DNA of 64,000 nucleotides from Gordonia sp. OPL2 (GCF_003797825.1 NZ_RKME01000007.1:1-64000), one strand, 5' to 3'. Positions 29,038-38,451 are shown, counted from the stretch's first letter. Numbers and translations: made by a program. The notes: generated by a model from the sequence alone, not told the origin.

Positions 29038-30702
29038 TCAGATACCTCCTGTGTCGTCGGCCATCACCGCGGGCAACCGTGCGACGAGGACCGCACCGCG
29101 GAGCTCCCCGGCATCTCCATCATCGTCTCCGCCGGGATCGGCGACCCAGATGTCACCCCCGATGCGGCGCACTATCTGCCGCGACAACGACAGGCCCATC
29201 CCTCGCCCGCCGACGACCCCCGTCGGCGACTTCGTCGTCACTCCCTCGTCGAATATCTGTGCAGGATCGTCGAATCCGATGCCCGGCCCGCTGTCGGCGA
29301 CCGTGATGAACATGTCGTCGCCGTCGGTCAGCACCTCGACCTCGACGACTGCGGCCGCGGCCCCGTCCGCGGCCGCCTCTGCGGCCCCTTCTGCGGACGC
29401 ATCGATCGCGTTGTCGATGAGATTGCCGAGCACGGTGGTGACCACGACCGGCTCGCGCAGCGCTCCCTGCACCCAGGTCTGGTCACCCAGGCGCAGCGTC
29501 GCGCCGCGCTCGCGGGCGTGAGCGGATTTCGCATCGAGGAATGCGTGCAGATGTGGTTCGCCGACGTTGTCGAGCCCGTCGAGCAGTGTGCTGTCGGGTC
29601 CGCTCCCGGTCAGCTGATCGAGATAGCGTGACGCCTCGTCGGTGTGGCCGTGACGCACGAGCCCGGCCAGCACGTGCATCCGGTTGGCCGTCTCGTGCCG
29701 ATGGGCCCGCAAGGCTGTGCTCATGGCGCGGATCGAATCCACCTCCTGCGTGAGTCGTTCGACGTCCGTGCGGTCGATCACCGACAGCACGGTCCCCAGA
29801 TCGCGGCCGTCGGCCTCCACCGTGTGCGAGCTGACCAGCACCACCCGGTCGCCCACGGTCGCGGCCACCGGCTCGGGCGTCGGTTCGGCCAGCACTCCAC
29901 GGATTCGCGGGGTCAGCCCGAGTTCGTCGACGTCCCGGCCGATGGGGTCGGTCAGACCCAGCAGAGTGAGGGCGGTGTCGTTGGCGACCCGGACGACCCC
30001 GCCGCTGTCGACCGCGAGCACACCGTCGGCGAGCGAGTGCAGGACCGCACGCTGCTCACGGACGAGCTCGGTGAGCTCGTCCGGCTCCAGGCCGAGCGTC
30101 AGCCGACGCCACCGACGCGCCAGCAGCGCCGAACCCACCGCGCCGACACCGAGCGCGGCGAGCGCGATGAGGACGGTGGCGATCGTGTCCCGTCGTGTCT
30201 CCGACGCCAACCGCTCGGTGGATACTCCGACGCTGACGAACCCGACGACCCGCCCGCCATCGAACACCGGCACCTTGGCCCGCACCGACTCGCCGAGGGT
30301 GCCGCGGTCCGTGGTCACCTCCTCGTTGCCCGACAACGCGTTGGAGGGATCGGTCGACACCGTCTTGGCGAGCTCGTCGAGCTCGGGGTGGGCGAGTCGC
30401 AGGCCGACGTCGTTGCCGATGACCACGAACAGCGCACCCGTCCGTTCACGCACCGACATCGCCTCCGCCTGCAGCGGACCGGACCCGAGTTCTGCGGCAT
30501 CGAGGTTCTGTCCCTGATGGGCGGCAACCTCGGCCTGGACATCGGCGTCGGCGGCGACCGACTGCGCGATCGCCAGCGCGCGCTGGGCGTACTCGTCGCG
30601 CACACGATCGTCGGCGCCGGAGATCACCAGCCCGAAGCCGACGGCAAGGCTGACCGCGATGACGGCGAGCTGCAGGAGAAGTACCTGCGTTCGCAATCGC
30701 AT
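29038..30702 (-). CDS. Sensor histidine kinase, CitA/DcuS family
   Basis: Membrane sensor of 554 aa. TM1 (about 7-27) and TM2 (about 173-193) flank an extracytoplasmic PAS-like sensing domain (RAKVPVFDGGRVVGFVSVGVS). A cytoplasmic PAS domain follows (about 215-320), then the H-box ALRAHRHETANRMHVLAGL characteristic of citrate/dicarboxylate kinases, and an ATPase domain with NLIDNAIDAS, VADSGPGIG and GRGMGLSLSRQIV. An Ala-rich insert after NLIDNAIDAS is low complexity. It signals to the adjacent response regulator; carboxylate is the expected ligand from family knowledge and context. Confidence 0.94.
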   Translation of the reverse strand: MRLRTQVLLLQLAVIAVSLAVGFGLVISGADDRVRDEYAQRALAIAQSVAADADVQAEVAAHQGQNLDAAELGSGPLQAEAMSVRERTGALFVVIGNDVGLRLAHPELDELAKTVSTDPSNALSGNEEVTTDRGTLGESVRAKVPVFDGGRVVGFVSVGVSTERLASETRRDTIATVLIALAALGVGAVGSALLARRWRRLTLGLEPDELTELVREQRAVLHSLADGVLAVDSGGVVRVANDTALTLLGLTDPIGRDVDELGLTPRIRGVLAEPTPEPVAATVGDRVVLVSSHTVEADGRDLGTVLSVIDRTDVERLTQEVDSIRAMSTALRAHRHETANRMHVLAGLVRHGHTDEASRYLDQLTGSGPDSTLLDGLDNVGEPHLHAFLDAKSAHARERGATLRLGDQTWVQGALREPVVVTTVLGNLIDNAIDASAEGAAEAAADGAAAAVVEVEVLTDGDDMFITVADSGPGIGFDDPAQIFDEGVTTKSPTGVVGGRGMGLSLSRQIVRRIGGDIWVADPGGDDDGDAGELRGAVLVARLPAVMADDTGGI

Positions 30703-30737
30703 GCGGTCAGCCTAGGCCCGCGGGTGGACGGCGCCGG

Positions 30738-32180
30738 TCAGAACGGGATCGCGCCGACCAGGCCGCCGACGACGAGCATCACGATCGACACCGCGGCGGC
30801 GCGCCACAGCACCTTCTTGTGGTGATCGGCGAGACTCACACCGGCCAGTGCGACCAGGAGCAGGATCGCGGGAACCAGCGGGCTCTGCATGTGGAACGGC
30901 TGACCCGTGATGGAGGCGCGGGCCATCTCGGCGGGATCGATGCCGTACCGGGTGGCCGTCTCCGACAACACCGGCAGCACTCCGTAGTAGAAGGCGTCGT
31001 TGCTCATCAGGAAGGTCAGCGGGATCGACAGCACACCGATGACGATCGCCATGTGCGGGCCCATCCACGACGGGATGCCGGAGGCCAGCCAGTGCGCGAT
31101 CGCATCGACCATCCCGGTTCCACTGAACACACCGGTCAGCACGGCCGCCGCGAGGACCATCGCCACCACCGAGACGATGCTCGACGAGTGCCGCGTGATC
31201 GCTTCCTGCTGATCCTTGATGTGCGGGAAGTTGATCGCCAACGCGATACCCGAGGCGATCATGAACAGCACCGGGATGGCGACGATGTCGAGGCCGAGCA
31301 CGGCCAGCAGGGCGACCGTCAGTCCGGCGTTGAGCCAGAACAGCTTCGGGCGCAGAGTGGGGCGGTTCGGATCGAGAACCCCCGTGAAGCTCGATTCGCC
31401 GTCGTCGTCGTCGTCGTCCGAACCGGTTGCGGCCGGGCCCGCGCCGGATGCGCCGCGCCCGCGTCCGGACCGGCCCGTCGAGACCGGGGTGTCCGTGCCA
31501 GAGCCACCGCCCGCGGCGACCAGCACCTCCTCACGCGGCATCAGCATCGACTCCTTGATCTCGATCCGGCCGATCCGGCGACGCTCCAGCACACCGAGGT
31601 GATACGAGAACAGCAACACGACGACCAGACCGGCGACGAGCGCGGGCACCATCGGCAGGAACACCGCATTGGTGTCGATCTTCAATGCGCTCGCGGCGCG
31701 GGCGGTGGGGCCGCCCCACGGCAGGATGTTCATCGTGCCGTTCGCCAGGCCGGCCGCCACGGTCAGCACCACGGGACTCACGCCGAGCTTGAGGTAGAGC
31801 GGCAGCAACGCGGCCGTGGTGATGATGAAGGTGGTCGATCCGTCACCGTCGAGCGACACGACCATCGCCAGCACGGCCGTGCCGACGACCAGCCGGGCCG
31901 GGTCGTTGCGCACCATCCGCACGACGAAGCGGACCACGGGATCGAATAGTCCGACGTCGATCATGATGCCGAAGAAGATGATCGCGAAGAACAGCATCGC
32001 CGCGGTCGGCGCGAGTTCCTTGATCCCGTCGGTGATCATGTCGCTGATGTCGAGGCCGGCACCGGCGAACAGACCGAACGCCACTGGCACCAAGATCAGC
32101 GCGACCACCGGCGTCGCACGTTTCGTGATGATCAGGAACATGAAGGTGGCCACCATTCCGAGGCCGAGTGCTACCAACAT
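30738..32180 (-). CDS. CitMHS-family citrate/metal transporter
   Basis: Inner-membrane transporter, 480 aa, of the family that imports citrate complexed with divalent metal in symport with protons. The family hairpin segment SLDGDGSTTFIITTAALLPLYLKLG and the NILPWGGPTARAASAL motif are both present, as is the C-terminal half MSNDAFYYGVLPVLSETA. A central cytoplasmic loop (about 225-270) is unusually long and low complexity, ending in a run of six Asp. It is first in the operon with the CitA/CitB-like pair, which probably controls it. Confidence 0.94.
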   Translation of the reverse strand: MLVALGLGMVATFMFLIITKRATPVVALILVPVAFGLFAGAGLDISDMITDGIKELAPTAAMLFFAIIFFGIMIDVGLFDPVVRFVVRMVRNDPARLVVGTAVLAMVVSLDGDGSTTFIITTAALLPLYLKLGVSPVVLTVAAGLANGTMNILPWGGPTARAASALKIDTNAVFLPMVPALVAGLVVVLLFSYHLGVLERRRIGRIEIKESMLMPREEVLVAAGGGSGTDTPVSTGRSGRGRGASGAGPAATGSDDDDDDGESSFTGVLDPNRPTLRPKLFWLNAGLTVALLAVLGLDIVAIPVLFMIASGIALAINFPHIKDQQEAITRHSSSIVSVVAMVLAAAVLTGVFSGTGMVDAIAHWLASGIPSWMGPHMAIVIGVLSIPLTFLMSNDAFYYGVLPVLSETATRYGIDPAEMARASITGQPFHMQSPLVPAILLLVALAGVSLADHHKKVLWRAAAVSIVMLVVGGLVGAIPF

Positions 32181-32319
32181 TTGTCATGCTCTTTTCTGCG
32201 TGTGGGGAACGGCTGGGAGGTACACCGCCGGCAGATCCGGACTCGACGTAGCAGCCGTTACACACGCAGTTTTCGGGTAATCCAGGTCACAGTCACGCTT
32301 GTGCTCATAAGTCGTCTTT

Positions 32320-32334
32320 TGCGCATTGTGCGCA
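32320..32334. promoter_or_regulatory. Palindrome upstream of citrate transporter (possible operator)
   Basis: TGCGCA-TTG-TGCGCA is a perfect 6-bp inverted repeat with a 3-bp centre, 140 bp upstream of the transporter start in a 187-bp spacer. It could be a binding site for the operon's response regulator. That assignment rests on position and symmetry only. Confidence 0.4.
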
Positions 32335-32367
32335 CGGACGCACCGCAAGATCTCGACCGCGACGACG

Positions 32368-32402
32368 ACACCCCACCCGCGTGATCGACGCGGATGGGGT
32401 GT
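32368..32402 (-). terminator. Hairpin terminator of LGFP lipoprotein gene
   Basis: Arms ACACCCCACCCGCGT and ACGCGGATGGGGTGT pair over 15 positions (one non-Watson-Crick position) around a 5-nt loop GATCG, about 35 bp downstream of the lipoprotein stop. Confidence 0.85.
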
Positions 32403-32437
32403 CGGCTGGATCCCTCGGAATCCCGGCAGGTGGCGGC

Positions 32438-33058
32438 CTACTCGGCCGGGACCACCTCACCGTTGACGGTCACCTCGACCTTGTCAGTCGCGGAATCCCA
32501 CGTAATCGTGCCGTTCTCGAAGGTCGACTTCTTCACGGTGCCCTCCTCGGTCTCATCGCTGGTTGCGACACCGAGCGGGCCCTGGGACCCCCCTTTTCCA
32601 TTCGCCGAGGGCTTGCCGGACTCATCGCGGGGCACGTTCCATGCGTCTCGGATCTTCCCCCAGGTGATGTATGCGGGCGTACTGCCCTCGTCGTTCTTGG
32701 CAGTGATCACACCCCCATCGAACTGCTGGAACACCACTCCGTTGTCGCCGGTGCCGGAGGCGTCCTCACCCACCTTGACCGCGCCGAGATCGGACTTCTG
32801 CGCCTCGGTGGCGGACTGATACTTGGCCGCGATTGGGCCGCTCAGCGTGACTTTCGTTCCGTCAGCTGCGGTCAGCTCGACCGACCCCCCTTGGTCGGCT
32901 GCATCGCCGGATTCCGACATCGCGGACTCACTCACCGCGGCCGGAGACGACGACGCCGAGGACGTGTCGTTGCTGTCGTCGCTGCATCCTGCAGCGACGA
33001 GCACGGCGATGGAGGCGGCGGCGGCAACACCGACCACCCGTCGAATTGACTGCTTCAT
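32438..33058 (-). CDS. LGFP-repeat lipoprotein
   Basis: Cell-envelope lipoprotein, 206 aa. The signal peptide ends in lipobox LVAAGC (Cys25), followed by a Ser/Asp-rich linker to about residue 55. Residues about 70-150 match the LGFP repeat style (GVVFQQFDGGVITAKNDEG, YITWGKIRDAWN, GPLGVATSDE), a motif found in mycolata cell-wall proteins and thought to aid anchoring to the envelope. A terminal strand-rich segment follows. Monocistronic: a hairpin follows, and dinB lies 137 bp upstream on the same strand. Confidence 0.85.
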   Translation of the reverse strand: MKQSIRRVVGVAAAASIAVLVAAGCSDDSNDTSSASSSPAAVSESAMSESGDAADQGGSVELTAADGTKVTLSGPIAAKYQSATEAQKSDLGAVKVGEDASGTGDNGVVFQQFDGGVITAKNDEGSTPAYITWGKIRDAWNVPRDESGKPSANGKGGSQGPLGVATSDETEEGTVKKSTFENGTITWDSATDKVEVTVNGEVVPAE

Positions 33059-33195
33059 GATCTCCCTCTCGGTATCTCAGAGCATTTACCAAACTGGATG
33101 CATTTCACTGAAGCACATCCACGGTGAGGCTAGCCGTATCCGTCGTCGAAGGCGAGACCTCGGCCCGGTCGGCGCGTGAACCGCACGGACGACGA

Positions 33196-34404
33196 TCAGT
33201 CCGGCAGCATCGGCGCGTCGTCGCCGTGGTGGCGTCCGACGAGGACCGCACGAGTGACGGCGTCGCGGCCGAACCGGTCGCGGAGCTGATCCATCGCGAT
33301 GTCGAGTTCCGCACCGTGGTCGGCCTCGAACGGAAGTGCGAGCTGGATGTTGTCGTGGTCGTCGAGATTCGTCAGCGACAGTCCGATCAGGGTGCATCCG
33401 CGGTCCCGGATGAGCGGCATCGCATCATCGAGCAGTCCTCGGGCGACGGCCATGATCACATCGGTCCGATCCGTCGGCTCCAGGAACGACCGCGACCGTG
33501 TCGCGCGGGCGAAGTCATCGAATCTCAGCCGCAGAACGACTGTGCGACAGAGACGTTCGGCACCACGCAACCGCTTGCCCAGTCGTTCGACGATGGCCAC
33601 CAGCGTCGCCTCGAGGTCGGCTTCGGACTTGGGGCGCCGACCGAGCGCGCGCTGGGAACCGATCGACCGGCGCCGGCGGCCCGTCTCCACCCGGCGCGGA
33701 TCGCGCGCCATCGACAACGCGTAGAGATGCCGTCCCGAGCCGCGCCCGAGCAGGTTCGTCAGCCCGTGCTCGCCGAATGACGCCAGATCGCCCACCGACC
33801 GGATCCCGGCGTCCGCGAGTTTCGCCTCGGTGACCGCCCCGACACCCCACAGCCGCCGGACCGGCAGCGGGTGGAGGAAGTCCAGTTCGGTCCTGGCGGG
33901 CACCTCGAGCAGACCGTCGGGTTTGCCGACGGCACTGGCGACCTTGGCGAGGAACTTGGTGCGGGCGATCCCGACGGTGATGGGCAACCCGACCTCGGTG
34001 GCCACCCGCGCCCGCAGTCGAGCGGCGATCTCGACGGGCGAGCCGGCGATGCGCCGCAACCCGCCGACGTCGAGGAAGGCCTCGTCCACCGAGATCCCCT
34101 CGACCACCGGCGTGATGTCGTGGAAGATCTCGAACACCGCCCTGCTCGCGTCCATGTACGCGTCGAATCGGGCCGGCACCTCGACCGCACCCGGACACAG
34201 CGCGCGCGCCTCACGCCCGGACATCGGGGTCCGCACCCCGTAGGCCTTCGCCTCGTAGCTGGCCGCGAGCACCACCCCACCACCGACGAGCACGGGCCGC
34301 CCCCGCAGTTCCGGATTGTCGCGCTGCTCGACCGAGGCATAGAAGGAGTCCAGGTCGGCGTGCAGAATCGTCGCCTCCGCCCGCTCCTTCCGCTCGATAC
34401 GCAT
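33196..34404 (-). CDS. dinB: DNA polymerase IV (Y-family translesion polymerase)
   Basis: Error-prone translesion polymerase, 402 aa. Palm motifs are HADLDSFYASVEQ (first metal Asp and steric gate region) and ISVDEAFLDVGGL (catalytic Asp-Glu). GVGAVTEAKLADAGI is the helix-hairpin-helix of the thumb, followed by the little-finger domain. The C-terminus IQLALPFE resembles a beta-clamp binding motif (QLALPF). The start ATG at 34404 lies against a perfect SOS box, and no ribosome-binding site precedes it, suggesting a leaderless, LexA-controlled transcript. Confidence 0.95.
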   Translation of the reverse strand: MRIERKERAEATILHADLDSFYASVEQRDNPELRGRPVLVGGGVVLAASYEAKAYGVRTPMSGREARALCPGAVEVPARFDAYMDASRAVFEIFHDITPVVEGISVDEAFLDVGGLRRIAGSPVEIAARLRARVATEVGLPITVGIARTKFLAKVASAVGKPDGLLEVPARTELDFLHPLPVRRLWGVGAVTEAKLADAGIRSVGDLASFGEHGLTNLLGRGSGRHLYALSMARDPRRVETGRRRRSIGSQRALGRRPKSEADLEATLVAIVERLGKRLRGAERLCRTVVLRLRFDDFARATRSRSFLEPTDRTDVIMAVARGLLDDAMPLIRDRGCTLIGLSLTNLDDHDNIQLALPFEADHGAELDIAMDQLRDRFGRDAVTRAVLVGRHHGDDAPMLPD

Positions 34405-34419
34405 AGAACATATGTTCGC
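34404..34419. promoter_or_regulatory. LexA SOS box at dinB start
   Basis: GAAC-ATAT-GTTC (34406-34417) is a perfect match to the actinobacterial/Bacillus-type LexA core GAAC-N4-GTTC. It lies at the first base of the dinB coding region and would block its transcription until DNA damage. It is also 32 bp upstream of the divergent methyltransferase gene. Confidence 0.85.
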
Positions 34420-34448
34420 ATGCCGGTCCGACAGGTTACCGTCGAATC

Positions 34449-35057
34449 ATGAGCGAGCACACACCGGATGATCACTCCGCGGCCGAATGGGATGAGCGGT
34501 ATCGGAGCGCGGACCGCCTGTGGACCGCCGACGTCAATCCCGCACTGGTCGCCGAGGTCTCCGACCTCCCGGCCGGAACCGCTCTCGACGTCGGCTCCGG
34601 CGAGGGCGCCGACGCCCGCTGGCTCGCCGATCAGGGTTGGCAGGTGACCGCGGTGGACATCTCGCAGGTGGCGATCGACCGGGCGCGGGAGGCCGACACG
34701 CGCGAAGCGATCACCTGGCTGCGTGCCGATCTCAGCGCGGACGAGGTGCCGGGCCGTGACTTCGGCCTCGTGTCGTTGCAGTACTTCCCCATCGCCCGCA
34801 CCGACGACGCCACGGTGCGCCGGCTGCTCGATGCCGTCGGCGCCGACGGGCACCTCCTGGTCGTGTCGCACGAGGCCGAAGGCGTTCGCGCCCATGGCCG
34901 CAACCCCGACGACTACTTCCAGCCCGCCGACGTCGCCGCACTCCTCGACGACGGGTGGACGGTGATCACCGACGACACGCGTGAGCGCGGGGTTGCGGCG
35001 GGCGGCGGCGCACACACGCACGACGTCGTCCTGCACGCGCGCAAGACGCGCTCCTGA
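34449..35057 (+). CDS. Class I SAM-dependent methyltransferase
   Basis: Rossmann-fold methyltransferase, 202 aa. Motif I reads ALDVGSGEGADARWLADQG, followed by motif II V-T-A-V-D-I-S with the acidic ribose ligand. It resembles the thiopurine/tellurite-type methyltransferase group (starts with WDERYRSADRLWTADVNPALVAEVSDL). The substrate is unknown. It is divergent from dinB with only 44 bp between starts, so the SOS box could also affect it. The YihY gene follows 75 bp later. Confidence 0.9.
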   Translation: MSEHTPDDHSAAEWDERYRSADRLWTADVNPALVAEVSDLPAGTALDVGSGEGADARWLADQGWQVTAVDISQVAIDRAREADTREAITWLRADLSADEVPGRDFGLVSLQYFPIARTDDATVRRLLDAVGADGHLLVVSHEAEGVRAHGRNPDDYFQPADVAALLDDGWTVITDDTRERGVAAGGGAHTHDVVLHARKTRS

Positions 35058-35132
35058 CCTCCGCTCCTCCGTCGTCTCCCGCGCGTTAGACTCGGGCTCC
35101 CACGTCCGGGGGAACGACGGAAGGGAGTGCCG

Positions 35133-36200
35133 GTGTCACTCTCCGCGCGTATCGACGGCTTCCAGCGTCGTCATCCCGCGACCGGGTTCCCGCTGGCAGT
35201 CGTCTACAAGTTCGTCGACGACCAGGGCGCCTACCTCGCGGCGCTGATGGCCTACTACGCCTTCATCTCGCTCTTCCCGCTGCTGCTGCTGTTCGCCACC
35301 GGACTGGGCATCGTCCTCGCCGACAACCCGGAGCTGCAGGAACGGATTCTCGACTCGGCACTGAGCCAGATCCCGGTCATCGGCGGCCAGCTCGAGCAGC
35401 CCGAACAGCTCAGTGGCGGCGTCCCGGCGATCACGATCGGCGTGCTCGGCTCGCTGTACGGCGGGCTGGGTGTGGCGGTCGCGGCGCAGAATGCGATGAA
35501 CACCGTGTGGGCGGTCCCGCGCAACGAACGCCCCGACCCGATCCGCGCCCGCCTGCGTGGACTGGTCCTGCTGTCGACGGTGGGTACGGCGGTCATCGGG
35601 TTGACGGTCATCAACGGCGTCGCCGCTGCTTTCGAACTGGGTACGGCCGGGCGCGCCTTCGCCATCGTCGGCTCGGTCGTGCTGAACACCGGCGTCTTCA
35701 CCGCCGCGTTCCGCATCGGGACCGCCCGTGACGTCACGATCCGGCAGGTGCTGCCGGGCGCCCTGGGCGCGGCTGTCGGGTGGCAGGTTCTGCAGACGTT
35801 CGGCAGCGTCTACGTCCAGCACGTCATCGGCAACGCGAGTGCCACCAACGGGGTGTTCGCGGTGGTCCTCGGCCTGCTGGCCTTCCTCTACATCGCGGCG
35901 CTGCTCATGGTGATGTGCCTCGAGTTCAACGCGGTTCGCGTCGACAAGCTGTTCCCCCGATCGCTGCTCACCCCGTTCACCGACAACGTCCAGCTGACCG
36001 CGGGCGACGAGGCCGCCTACGCAGCCCAGGCACAGGCACAGCGCAGCAAGGGATTCCAGGACATCGCGGTCACCTTCGACAACCCGGCCGGCACCCACGG
36101 GGCAGACACGGTGGCTACGGACGAGCCGGAGCACTCGGCGGCTCCCGCGACCACCGATGCCGACGTGATCCAGCCGGTCGCGCGGGATCAGACGCCGTAA
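35133..36200 (+). CDS. YihY/BrkB-family membrane protein
   Basis: Integral membrane protein of 355 aa. The GTG at 35133 is 5 nt from GGGAG. It opens with the YihY hallmark LAALMAYYAFISLFPLLLL and has six hydrophobic segments ending near residue 270. GSLYGGLGVAVAAQNAMNTVWAVPRNERP is a second family motif. The C-terminal 75 residues are a soluble acidic tail. YihY (once misnamed RNase BN) has no settled function. Its stop overlaps the convergent GAF regulator by 13 bp. Confidence 0.92.
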   Translation: MSLSARIDGFQRRHPATGFPLAVVYKFVDDQGAYLAALMAYYAFISLFPLLLLFATGLGIVLADNPELQERILDSALSQIPVIGGQLEQPEQLSGGVPAITIGVLGSLYGGLGVAVAAQNAMNTVWAVPRNERPDPIRARLRGLVLLSTVGTAVIGLTVINGVAAAFELGTAGRAFAIVGSVVLNTGVFTAAFRIGTARDVTIRQVLPGALGAAVGWQVLQTFGSVYVQHVIGNASATNGVFAVVLGLLAFLYIAALLMVMCLEFNAVRVDKLFPRSLLTPFTDNVQLTAGDEAAYAAQAQAQRSKGFQDIAVTFDNPAGTHGADTVATDEPEHSAAPATTDADVIQPVARDQTP

Positions 36201-37462
36201 CGCTTGTCCAGCAGCCGGATTCGCCCGCCGACGACGGGCCGGTCGGGATGGCCGGGCGGCAGACGATGCTCGAGGCGACGCCACGCGGCGAGGTCGTCCC
36301 GTCCGTGCGCCGACGACGTCCACTTGCGCAACGCGGCGACATCGCCCTCGGCGATGATCCGGGAACGCAGGTCCTCACGAAGTTCCTCGAACATCTCGGC
36401 GACGCCGGGCGCCGACGATTCGGCGAGCAGCCCGCCTCGTCCCAGGACGTCGATGACGGCGCTCAGGTCACCCCCTCCCGCGATCCGGTCACGGATCTCG
36501 GAGACATCGGACACCAGCGCCACGGTCAGTCGATAGGGTCGGGATTCGACCACGTCGGTGCCGAGATCGCGTCGTAGGCGGGAGATCTCGGCACGAACGG
36601 TGACCGGGTCGACGCCGTCCTCGGCGAGCATCACGGCGAGCTGTTCGGTGTTGAGGCCTTCGGGATAGGCCTGCAGCAGGAGCAGGATCTCCGCGTGCCG
36701 CCGCGACAGTGCGCGCTCGGGCGTACCGTCACCCGCACGCCGCCAGCGATAGGCGCCGCCGAGCACGGTCAATCGGGCACCGCTTTCGGCGAGGAACGTC
36801 GAGGGATCGGCGAGATCGACTGCACGGGATTGCATTTCACGTTCCACCGCCGCCACGACGGAGCGCACTGCGGCCAATGCGAACGGCGCGGCGACCTCCC
36901 GCCCGCCGGTGACGTCGATGACTCCGATGACGTGGCCGGTGATCGGATCGTGTACGGGGGCAGCGGCGCAACTCCACTCCTGGACCGCCCCGGCGAAGTG
37001 TTCGGGTCCCACCACCTGCACACCGCGGTCGACGGCCAATGCGAGACCGGGGGCGTTCGTGCCGACGATCTCCTCGCTCCACATCGATCCCTCGACGAAG
37101 TTGATGTCGGCCGCGCGGTCGCGGGCGTCGGTCGCCCCTTCGACCCACAGCAGTCGACCGGCCTGATCGGTGAGGGCGACGACCACACCGGAGTCGGCGA
37201 TGTCGTCGAGCATGAGCGACTGGACGAGTGGCCGCACCGCCGTGATCGGATGGGCGTCGCGGTACTCGGCGAACTCGGTCGCCGACATCGACGTGCCGTC
37301 GTTCTCGGGCACGACGTCGCCGGGATCGACCCCCCGCTGGATCGAACGGGCCCACGAATCACGGACGACCGACCGCACCGAATCATCGGTCGGGGTGATC
37401 CCCGACAGAAAGTCCTCGTACGCGCGACGGACGCGCGACGATGTCGAGGCGGAATCGCTCAT
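36188..37462 (-). CDS. GAF-domain transcriptional regulator (AcoR-like sensor, winged-helix C-terminus)
   Basis: Regulator of 424 aa from ATG 37462 (GGAGG upstream). The N-terminal half matches the sensor part of AcoR-type activators: SVVRDSWARSIQRGVDP, then a GAF domain (about 80-220) with GSMWSEEIVGTNAPGLAL and CAAAPVHDPITGHVIGVIDVTG. There is no AAA+ sigma-54 domain. Residues about 245-330 carry a response-regulator-like winged helix (LSRRHAEILLLLQAYPEGLNTEQLAV, then ISRLRRDLG). Actinobacteria often keep this GAF-wHTH form, frequently near alcohol or aldehyde dehydrogenases; here the neighbours give no target. Confidence 0.88.
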   Translation of the reverse strand: MSDSASTSSRVRRAYEDFLSGITPTDDSVRSVVRDSWARSIQRGVDPGDVVPENDGTSMSATEFAEYRDAHPITAVRPLVQSLMLDDIADSGVVVALTDQAGRLLWVEGATDARDRAADINFVEGSMWSEEIVGTNAPGLALAVDRGVQVVGPEHFAGAVQEWSCAAAPVHDPITGHVIGVIDVTGGREVAAPFALAAVRSVVAAVEREMQSRAVDLADPSTFLAESGARLTVLGGAYRWRRAGDGTPERALSRRHAEILLLLQAYPEGLNTEQLAVMLAEDGVDPVTVRAEISRLRRDLGTDVVESRPYRLTVALVSDVSEIRDRIAGGGDLSAVIDVLGRGGLLAESSAPGVAEMFEELREDLRSRIIAEGDVAALRKWTSSAHGRDDLAAWRRLEHRLPPGHPDRPVVGGRIRLLDKRYGV

Positions 37463-37571
37463 TCGTCCTCCGTCAATGGCCACATCCGTGTTCGGATCAC
37501 GCCGCGCCGACTGTGATGGGAGCAACATCCCATGATGCCAGGGTAGTCGATCGTTCGGCCGACCCCCGCCG

Positions 37572-38414
37572 TCACGCCTGGTCGAAGCGTGCCGCGAACT
37601 GGCCCGGGGTCATCCCGGTGACGGTCCGGAAGTCCCGCACGAGGTGCGCCTCGTCGGCGTAGCCGAGTTCCGCGGCGACCATCGCCAGCGTCGTCTCGGG
37701 TCCGCGGAGCCGCTCGGCCGCCTCGTGCAACCGGCGGCGTTGGATCAACCATTTCGGGGTGAGCCCGAGTCGTCGCTGTGTCAGACGCTGCAGCGTGCGT
37801 TCGGTGACGTGGAAACGGTCGCAGATCTGGGTCACCGAGGTGACGGTCGAGTCGTTCTCGACGAACTCGACGATCGCGTTGATCAGCAGGCCGTCGTCGT
37901 CGGCGGGCAGCATCGGACGGATCCAGGCCTCCACCAGGTCCGTCGCCTCGTGCTGCCGCGACGGATCGTGCGGATCGGGACCCATGAGAGCGCGGACGTC
38001 GGCGGTCAGCGTCCGGCCACCGCCGACGACGGACAGGTCGTCGTGGCGGTCGGTCCACTCGGCGACCGCGCCGCCGGTGATCACCGACCCGGCGGCCGGG
38101 GCGAGCATCGTGCCGATCGCCCAACCGTCGCCGGTCAGTTCGGTCTCCGACAGCCCTGACGTCGGGCCGTAGAACCTCGAATAGTCGGCGGTCACCACGA
38201 CCAGGCACACGGGGTACTGCAGCACCCGCTGCGGTGCGGTGGTCCCGGGCGGCACCGACCAGGTCGGCACCCAGAAGCGGCGGACCAGATCCGTCAGATC
38301 CGGCGACGGAGCCCAGCGCCCGATGCTGAACGAGGTGTCTGCGGGGTCGACGAGGTGGGCGCGTTCGACATCATCGATGCGCGTCCCCGCCGATCCTGAT
38401 CTGTCGGGTTTCAT
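37572..38414 (-). CDS. AraC-family transcriptional regulator
   Basis: Regulator of 280 aa. The N-terminal domain (about 25-165) is of the type that starts with L-x-x-x-V-R-R-F-W, common to an AraC subgroup; the C-terminal domain contains two helix-turn-helices (VTSVTQICDRFHVTERTLQRLTQRRLGLTPKWLIQRRRLHEA and AELGYADEAHLVRDFRTVTGMTPGQFA). It starts at ATG 38414, 37 bp from the divergent TIGR03086 gene, so a shared control region is likely. Confidence 0.92.
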   Translation of the reverse strand: MKPDRSGSAGTRIDDVERAHLVDPADTSFSIGRWAPSPDLTDLVRRFWVPTWSVPPGTTAPQRVLQYPVCLVVVTADYSRFYGPTSGLSETELTGDGWAIGTMLAPAAGSVITGGAVAEWTDRHDDLSVVGGGRTLTADVRALMGPDPHDPSRQHEATDLVEAWIRPMLPADDDGLLINAIVEFVENDSTVTSVTQICDRFHVTERTLQRLTQRRLGLTPKWLIQRRRLHEAAERLRGPETTLAMVAAELGYADEAHLVRDFRTVTGMTPGQFAARFDQA

Positions 38415-38451
38415 CAATCGCCACTCCGGTCGCCGTCGTTAGGTTTCCATC

